Below are positions 46,501 through 51,578 of a stretch of 64,000 nucleotides of DNA, one piece after another (the first letter of the stretch is position 1; each line of letters opens with the position of its first letter). A program made the position numbers and the translations under genes. Source of the stretch: Pedobacter sp. AK013 (GTDB taxonomy: Bacteria; Bacteroidota; Bacteroidia; Sphingobacteriales; Sphingobacteriaceae); contig NZ_JACHCQ010000008.1 in assembly GCF_014205835.1 (NCBI RefSeq), forward strand, positions 103,847-167,846, given 5' to 3'. Below the pieces are notes generated by a model. It saw nothing but the letters and a program-made list of their open reading frames with translations, was not told the origin of the DNA and searched no databases.

Positions 46501-46812
46501 CTGAAGGTTGTTTGCATCTTCTTCCAGGCTAACATCAACTTTTGTTTGGTTGGTTACAGTGACGTTCCTGGTTTTGTAACCTATATAGGTAAAAGTTATG
46601 GTTGCGCCATTGGCCGGAATGGTAATTTTATAAACCCCATTCGCATCAGTACTCGCTCCAATTTTTGAGTCCTTTATCGATACACTAACTCCTACCAATA
46701 CCTGCCCATCCGATTTATCCTTTACAGTTCCGGTTAATTGCCTGTTTTGTGCTTGGACCACAGATAATCCAAAAAAAGAGAGAAGTGCTAAAAAGAGTAA
46801 AACTCTGCTCAT
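43591..46812 (-). CDS. SusC/RagA-family TonB-dependent outer-membrane transporter
   Basis: 1073 residues with signal peptide [22 protein letters not shown]. A carboxypeptidase-regulatory-like domain (about 25-110, [44 protein letters not shown]...YIGYKTRNV) is followed by the plug ([97 protein letters not shown]) and the barrel, which ends [12 protein letters not shown]. There is no STN domain, so it is not wired to an anti-sigma factor. It is divergent from the lacI gene with operator-like sites between, and probably imports pectin oligosaccharides. Confidence 0.96.
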   Translation of the reverse strand: [1073 protein letters not shown]

Positions 46813-46848
46813 AGTTATTTATTTAAGTAATTTGGTTATTTAGGATAT

Positions 46849-46862
46849 TGCAATCGCTTGCA
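46849..46862. promoter_or_regulatory. LacI-family operator close to susC
   Basis: TGCAATCGCTTGCA matches TGNAANCGNTNNCA completely and is nearly palindromic. It lies 37 bp before the susC start codon, where binding would block transcription or act from just downstream of the promoter. Confidence 0.7.
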
Positions 46863-46974
46863 TATAGAATATAATTCTATTTCGGGGTGTTATAGTTAGT
46901 TTATATTTGGTTACGTTGAGGTAACAATTTTACAAACTAAAAAGCAATTGAAACCAGATTTAACTAAAAAAGTG

Positions 46975-46988
46975 TGCAAACGTTCCCA
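46975..46988. promoter_or_regulatory. LacI-family operator close to lacI
   Basis: TGCAAACGTTCCCA matches TGNAANCGNTNNCA completely and shares GTGCAA[AT]CGTTCCC with the site at 22030. It lies 85 bp before the lacI ATG, suggesting autoregulation. Confidence 0.65.
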
Positions 46989-46990
46989 AA

Positions 46991-47007
46991 AACGTTAATT
47001 TAACGTT
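46991..47007. promoter_or_regulatory. Paired AACGTT palindrome before lacI
   Basis: AACGTT-AATTT-AACGTT, symmetric apart from the central base pair, immediately after the operator at 46975. AACGTT is the usual centre of LacI-family sites, so this could be a second site for the same regulator. Confidence 0.5.
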
Positions 47008-47072
47008 TATTAATATTGGTGAGCAAATCCCCTTAAAGAGATATTTTTTGTAACTTGTACGCAATACGAAAA

Positions 47073-48089
47073 ATGAGATTTGAAACATCTACCATAAAGG
47101 ATATTGCTAAAGCATTGGGATTGTCAACTTCTACAGTTTCCCGTGCTTTAAGAGATCGTTACGAAATTAGTGAGGAAACAAAAAAGCTGGTTTTAGCTTA
47201 TGCTGAAAAGGTAAATTATCGTGCCAATCCGATTGCCAGAAGTTTAAAGGAGCGCCGTAGCTATTCTATCGGCATTATTGCAAGTGAAATTGCCAACAAC
47301 TTTTTTTCGCAGGTTATAAATGGCATTGAATCAATCGCTTACGATAAAGATTATCATGTTATTATTTCTCAAAGCCACGAATCGTACAAGCAGGAAAAGC
47401 TAAATGTAGAACACTTGGCATCACGTTCTATTGATGGTTTGCTAATTGCGCTTTCTTCAGAAACACAGGATATCGATTATTTAAGAGATTTATACACTAA
47501 GGGCTTACCAATTGTATTTTTTGATCGTGTGCCTGAAGATTTTGAAACCCATAAAGTAATTGCCAATAACTTTAAGGGCTCTTTTGATGCTACAGAACAT
47601 CTTATTTTATCAGGAAAAAGAACCATTGCCCATTTAACTAATTCCGAAAACCTTTCGATTACGAAAGAAAGATTAAAAGGATATAAAGCGGCCTTGGTTA
47701 AATATCATATCGAATTTAGACCCGAACTGGTTAAATATTGCCAGCATGGCGGGATGCATAGCGCAGAACTGGAGCAAGCGGTGAAAGAACTTTTGCCACT
47801 GCAGCCAGATGGGATTTTTATCTCGAGCGATCGCTTAACCACAGGCTGTATTATGGCCCTGAAGAAAACCAATCCTGAGGTGGCACATAAAATTGCGATT
47901 GCAGGTTTTACCAATTCTAATCTGGTCGAATTGTTTTCGCCATCCTTAACCTCGGTTAAACAACCGGCATTCGAAATGGGGCAGGTGGCCACTGAACTGT
48001 TAATCTCGATGATTGAAGCTAAAAGGCCGATTACGGAATTTGAAACCAGGATTTTAGATACCGAACTAGTTAAGATGCCGAAGCACTAG
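47073..48089 (+). CDS. LacI-family transcriptional regulator of the pectin locus
   Basis: The ATG at 47073 (338 residues) is preferred to an in-frame TTG at 47055, since it puts the helix-turn-helix directly at the N-terminus: TSTIKDIAKALGLSTSTVSRALRDRYEISEETKKLV (about 6-40), then the hinge ANPIARSLKERRS. The periplasmic-binding-protein-like effector domain covers about 60-330 (SIGIIASEIANNFFSQVINGIE, GLPIVFFDRVP, DGIFISSDRLTTGCIMALKK, LTSVKQPAFEMGQVATELLISMI). It is divergent from susC. The likely inducer is a galacturonate-derived metabolite, but this is a guess. LacI-type control is unusual next to SusC/SusD genes, which more often have hybrid two-component or ECF regulators. Confidence 0.92.
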   Translation: MRFETSTIKDIAKALGLSTSTVSRALRDRYEISEETKKLVLAYAEKVNYRANPIARSLKERRSYSIGIIASEIANNFFSQVINGIESIAYDKDYHVIISQSHESYKQEKLNVEHLASRSIDGLLIALSSETQDIDYLRDLYTKGLPIVFFDRVPEDFETHKVIANNFKGSFDATEHLILSGKRTIAHLTNSENLSITKERLKGYKAALVKYHIEFRPELVKYCQHGGMHSAELEQAVKELLPLQPDGIFISSDRLTTGCIMALKKTNPEVAHKIAIAGFTNSNLVELFSPSLTSVKQPAFEMGQVATELLISMIEAKRPITEFETRILDTELVKMPKH

Positions 48090-48173
48090 GCGCTTAACAC
48101 TAGGCCAAGCGCTCTATACCCAGCTTTCCAAACTCCCGCCGCTCAACTCCAAACTAATTATTACCTTTGCACC

Positions 48174-49358
48174 ATGGTAGAAATCACATTAAAAAAGGGC
48201 AAAGAAAAAGCGGCATTACAAAGACATCCATGGGTATTTTCTGGTGCATTAGAAAAAGTTAAAGGAAAACCTGAAGATGGTGATGTAGTAAAAGTTTTTG
48301 CTTTTGATCATGAATTTCTGGCCTATGGATATTTCAACAACAATTCGCGTGTTGCCGTTCGTTTATTAGAGTGGGATGAAACACAAATCATTGATACCAG
48401 CTGGTATCAAAAACGGTTAAAACAGGCTATAGCTTCCCGTCAGTTTATTTTAGGCAAACAGACCAATACCTGTCGTTTAGTGTTTAGTGAAGCTGATTTT
48501 CTACCAGGTTTAATTGTCGATCAGTATGCCGATTTCCTGTCGCTGCAGATTTTAAGTTCTGGGATCGAAAAGGTTAAAACGGAGGTTGTAGAAATTTTAA
48601 AAACTGAGTTAAGTCCAAAAGGAATTTTTGATAAAAGTGATGCAACCGCCCGTACCCACGAAGGTTTACCCATTGAAAATGGATTACTTTGGGGCGAAAA
48701 TCCTCCAGAATTTTTAGCCGTAAAAGAAAATGGGATTATTTATAACATCAATATTGCTGAAGGACAAAAATCTGGCTTTTATTGCGACCAGCGTGATAAC
48801 CGAAGTATTTTAGCCAGTTATACAAAAGGTAAAAAGGTTTTAGACTGTTTTAGTTATAGTGGTGGTTTTAGCTTAAATAGCCTGGCAAATGATGCCGCCA
48901 GCGTTACCAGCGTTGATAGTTCGGGTTTGGCAGTCGAAACATTAAAACAGAATGTAGCCCTAAACAAATTTGATGCAGCTAAAGTAACCGCCATTCAATC
49001 AGATGTAAATAAACAGCTCAGAGCTTTTAAAGAATCGGGCGAACTGTTTGATGTAATTGTACTTGATCCACCTAAATATGCACCATCGCGTTCGGCATTA
49101 GATCGCGCGGCAAGAGCCTATAAAGATTTAAATCGTTTAGGCATGCTATTGCTAGAAAAAGGAGGCTTATTAGCTACTTTCTCTTGCTCGGGTGCAGTTG
49201 ATATCGAAACCTTTAAACAGATAATTGCCTGGGCAGCGCTCGATGCAGGCAAGGAAGTTCAGATTATTAAACAATTTTGCCAGCCAGAAGATCATCCCGT
49301 TCGGATTTCTTTTCCAGAAGGAGAATACTTAAAGGGATTGTTGTTAAGGGTACTATAA
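48174..49358 (+). CDS. rlmI: 23S rRNA (cytosine-5)-methyltransferase RlmI-type
   Basis: 394 residues. An N-terminal PUA domain (LKKGKEKAALQRHPWVFSGALEKVKGKPEDGDVVKVFAFDHEFLAYGYFNNNSRVAVRLLEWDE, about 4-70) is followed by an EEHEE-type middle part and the Rossmann methyltransferase domain (about 190-390) with KKVLDCFSYSGGFSLNSLANDAASVTSVDSS (SAM site) and FDVIVLDPPKYAPSRSALDRAARAYKDLNRLGMLLLEKGGLLATFSCSG. This layout is that of RlmI/RlmO, which makes m5C1962 in E. coli 23S rRNA. It is unrelated to the pectin genes and monocistronic. The exact target base is by homology only. Confidence 0.88.
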   Translation: MVEITLKKGKEKAALQRHPWVFSGALEKVKGKPEDGDVVKVFAFDHEFLAYGYFNNNSRVAVRLLEWDETQIIDTSWYQKRLKQAIASRQFILGKQTNTCRLVFSEADFLPGLIVDQYADFLSLQILSSGIEKVKTEVVEILKTELSPKGIFDKSDATARTHEGLPIENGLLWGENPPEFLAVKENGIIYNINIAEGQKSGFYCDQRDNRSILASYTKGKKVLDCFSYSGGFSLNSLANDAASVTSVDSSGLAVETLKQNVALNKFDAAKVTAIQSDVNKQLRAFKESGELFDVIVLDPPKYAPSRSALDRAARAYKDLNRLGMLLLEKGGLLATFSCSGAVDIETFKQIIAWAALDAGKEVQIIKQFCQPEDHPVRISFPEGEYLKGLLLRVL

Positions 49359-49390
49359 ATTTATCACTTACTAATTTACTTAAACCATAA

Positions 49391-49445
49391 AGACACCAAA
49401 ACACGAAGTTATTTTGAATGTTAACCAGGTGTTCTCGTGTCTTTG
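49391..49445. repeat. Low-complexity hairpin of the CACGGAG-type family
   Basis: AGACACCAAAACACGAAG and, 30 bp on, CTCGTGTCTTTGTG make an imperfect hairpin in the rlmI-AhpD spacer. It resembles the arms of the composite elements at 26919 and 50007 but lacks their central palindrome. Confidence 0.4.
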
Positions 49446-49469
49446 TGATAAGCTGAAACCAGCATTTGC

Positions 49470-49904
49470 TTAGCCAACCATTACTTTAGCGGTAATAGCA
49501 AGTCTGTTCCAGGCATTAATGGTAACTATAGCCATAATAATCTGTGCCAATTCCTGTTCGTTAAAAAAACTTGCCGCTTTTTGATAAGTTGCATCAGAAA
49601 CATGGTGACTAATTAAGGTTACTTCTTCTGTTAAAGCTAAAATAGCTTCCTCTTGCGGAGTGAATAAAGTTGTTTCTCTCCAGGCATTTAATAAATACAA
49701 ACGTTGTTCGGTTTCTCCTATTTTACGGGCATCAGTTGAGTGCATATTTAAACAAAATGCACAGCCGTTAACTTGTGAGGCATGCATTTTAATCAGTTCT
49801 AAAAGAATTGGATCTAGTTTGCTTGTTGATAAATATTTCTCTAAACCATACATGGCTTGATAAGCTGCAGGTTCTACTTTTTGGATGTTGATTCTGTTTT
49901 CCAT
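49470..49904 (-). CDS. Carboxymuconolactone decarboxylase-family (AhpD-like) protein
   Basis: 144 residues, all-helical. The family motif is MHASQVNGCAFCLNMHSTDARKIGE, with Cys48, Cys51 and His55 in the AhpD-type CxxC...H arrangement, then RLYLLNAWRETTLFTPQEEAILALTEEVTLI and ELAQIIMAIVTINAWNRLAI. Such proteins are peroxidase partners or alkylhydroperoxidase-like antioxidants. It has its own start 262 bp downstream of a Crp/Fnr gene on the same strand, a neighbourhood common in Bacteroidota, so the regulator may control it. The spacer contains a repeat element and may separate the transcripts. Confidence 0.88.
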   Translation of the reverse strand: MENRINIQKVEPAAYQAMYGLEKYLSTSKLDPILLELIKMHASQVNGCAFCLNMHSTDARKIGETEQRLYLLNAWRETTLFTPQEEAILALTEEVTLISHHVSDATYQKAASFFNEQELAQIIMAIVTINAWNRLAITAKVMVG

Positions 49905-50006
49905 TTTATTTGTTTTTTGATTACGATGTAAAGGTCTGCAACTTAACGATCAAAAAACTTAATGTAGTTTAAGAAATGATTAGCTAACACAAAGGGCTAA
50001 TTTTTT

Positions 50007-50120
50007 GCCAAAGATGCACGGATTAACACGGAGTGTTCCATGGTCTGTGTCTCACAGATCATTTGTTTACTTTTCCAATACCCTTATTATTTTTTCCGTG
50101 CTTTCTGTGTCTCCGTGGCC
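50007..50120. repeat. Dispersed composite palindromic element, copy 3
   Basis: The left arm GCCAAAGATGCACGGATTAA then CACGGAG, central palindrome GGTCTGTG-TCT-CACAGATC (50042-50060), and right arm CCGTGCTTTCTGTGTCTCCG then TGGC. The left arm is complementary to the right arm of the element at 26919. It fills the spacer between the AhpD-like and Crp/Fnr genes. Confidence 0.6.
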
Positions 50121-50166
50121 CAGGTTAAATGAGACTAAGACTGTGTGCTAGGAGAATAACAAAGAA

Positions 50167-50736
50167 TTACTTTTTAGCCCTGATCTTGCTCAGAAACTCT
50201 GGTGTAAAGCCCAGATAGGATGCCAGCATATACTGTGGTACACGTTGTACAAATTCAGGGAATAAACTATTAAAATGACGATATCTTTCCTCGGCGGTTT
50301 GGCTATACAGGAATTTTATCCTCCGCTGGGAGGCTTGATGGTTTTTTTGCAAGATTAACCTGAAGTACCTTTCCAGTTTAGGCAGCTTATGGAACATTTC
50401 ATCGTAATGTTGATGCTCAATGGCAATTACCTCGGTGGCTTCTGCCGCCTGGATATAAAATTCAGACTGTTCCTGAAAAAGAAAACTGGTTAGATCGGTA
50501 ATCCACCAGTTTTCTATGGCAAATTGAGTAGTTTGCTCAGCGCCCTTTATATCAATGAAATAAAGCCTTAAACAGCCTTTTACTACAAAATAATTTGCCC
50601 TGCAGGTTTGTCCTTGCGCTAATAAAAACGCCTTCTTTTTAACGGAAAAAGATTTGAGAAACGGTGCAAGAATTTCCTGTTCATCGTTACTCAAATCTAT
50701 AAATTTATTTATGTGCTTATAAAGTGCGCTACCCAT
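50167..50736 (-). CDS. Crp/Fnr-family transcriptional regulator
   Basis: 189 residues. A cyclic-nucleotide-binding-like beta-roll (about 20-115: SVKKKAFLLAQGQTCRANYFVVKGCLRLYFIDIKGAEQTTQFAIENWWITDLTSFLFQEQSEFYIQAAEATEVIAIEHQHYDEMF) is joined by the long helix to a C-terminal winged helix (ERYRHFNSLFPEFVQRVPQYMLASYLGFTPEFLSKIRAKK). No Cys cluster for an Fe-S centre and no complete cAMP phosphate-binding cassette were seen, as is usual for the many Bacteroidota members. The effector is unknown. Confidence 0.88.
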   Translation of the reverse strand: MGSALYKHINKFIDLSNDEQEILAPFLKSFSVKKKAFLLAQGQTCRANYFVVKGCLRLYFIDIKGAEQTTQFAIENWWITDLTSFLFQEQSEFYIQAAEATEVIAIEHQHYDEMFHKLPKLERYFRLILQKNHQASQRRIKFLYSQTAEERYRHFNSLFPEFVQRVPQYMLASYLGFTPEFLSKIRAKK

Positions 50737-50790
50737 TACTATACTATTGATTAGCTAAAATAGGCATAATTATAAGAATGAATATACTTA

Positions 50791-51573
50791 TTAAAATGTA
50801 AAAGCCTTTAGCTCAGATAGCGCTTCAGGGCCGTAATTTTTTAAAGCTGAAGTTATTTTATCTGTTAAATCTTTGTTATTGATTGGTTTTCCTTTAGTTG
50901 GTGGGGTTAGGTCTTTTTCGGGAACGGTAACCTCTGTTACTTTAGTAGCAAACCAGGTGATATTTTGATGTGGCAATGCCAAACCTAAAATCATCCCTGG
51001 CAATCCGGTAAAAGATTCTGGTCCGCCAGAAACTGCAATCTGGTTTGAGTAATAAGCCACTACGTAAATCGAATCCATAATAATGGCATTTGCCCTACGG
51101 CATTCGTAACCTGCAATTTCCCGTGTTTCGTCGGTAATTTTCCAATTAATCTTACGCAAACTGTCTTTAACAAGGTAGGTATCTTCATAAACCGCTTTTT
51201 GAGAAATGCTTGTATTGGTCGTATAATCAGTGGCGATGGTATTTTTTAGGTCAACAAGAGCGTCTCTTGCAGCCCAGTTTGGATTTAGCGTTTCGTCTAC
51301 AGCTGGCCATTTATATAAACTCTTATCGCTATTAAAGCTTAAAATACTTTTAGCAACCTTAAATTGAGGATTGTTCTTTTTGTACTGATCTAAAGCAGGC
51401 GCCATATAGCTTTCATTATCTTTATTGATTTTCTTTTTGATTATAGCATATATATTAGCCTTTTTCTCAAATTCGATCACGCCATTTTTTACGAAGTGTA
51501 TATTTTGGGCGAAAAGATTGCTGTTGATGAAAATAACAGCAAATAAGACGATATATTTTAGTGTAGTTTTCAT
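50791..51573 (-). CDS. GLPGLI-family exported protein
   Basis: 260 residues with signal peptide MKTTLKYIVLFAVIFINSNLFAQ. The family motif appears as GPESFTGLPGMILGLALPHQNITWFATKV (about 195-225), preceded by DETREIAGYECRRANAIIMDSIYVVAYYSNQI. GLPGLI proteins are of unknown function and usually follow a TonB-type outer-membrane protein gene, as here (5-bp gap). A joint role of the pair in peptide or metal handling has been suggested for some relatives but is not shown here. Confidence 0.88.
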   Translation of the reverse strand: MKTTLKYIVLFAVIFINSNLFAQNIHFVKNGVIEFEKKANIYAIIKKKINKDNESYMAPALDQYKKNNPQFKVAKSILSFNSDKSLYKWPAVDETLNPNWAARDALVDLKNTIATDYTTNTSISQKAVYEDTYLVKDSLRKINWKITDETREIAGYECRRANAIIMDSIYVVAYYSNQIAVSGGPESFTGLPGMILGLALPHQNITWFATKVTEVTVPEKDLTPPTKGKPINNKDLTDKITSALKNYGPEALSELKAFTF

Positions 51574-51578
51574 AATAG

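Larger units (their letters stand above)
46813..47072. promoter_or_regulatory. Divergent susC / lacI promoter region
   Basis: 260 bp between divergent susC and lacI. Besides the two 14-bp operators and the AACGTT pair listed separately, it holds AGAAT-ATA-ATTCT (46866-46878) and GTTAC-N6-GTAAC (46910-46925). Four symmetric motifs in so short a stretch mark it as the control centre of the locus. Confidence 0.65.
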
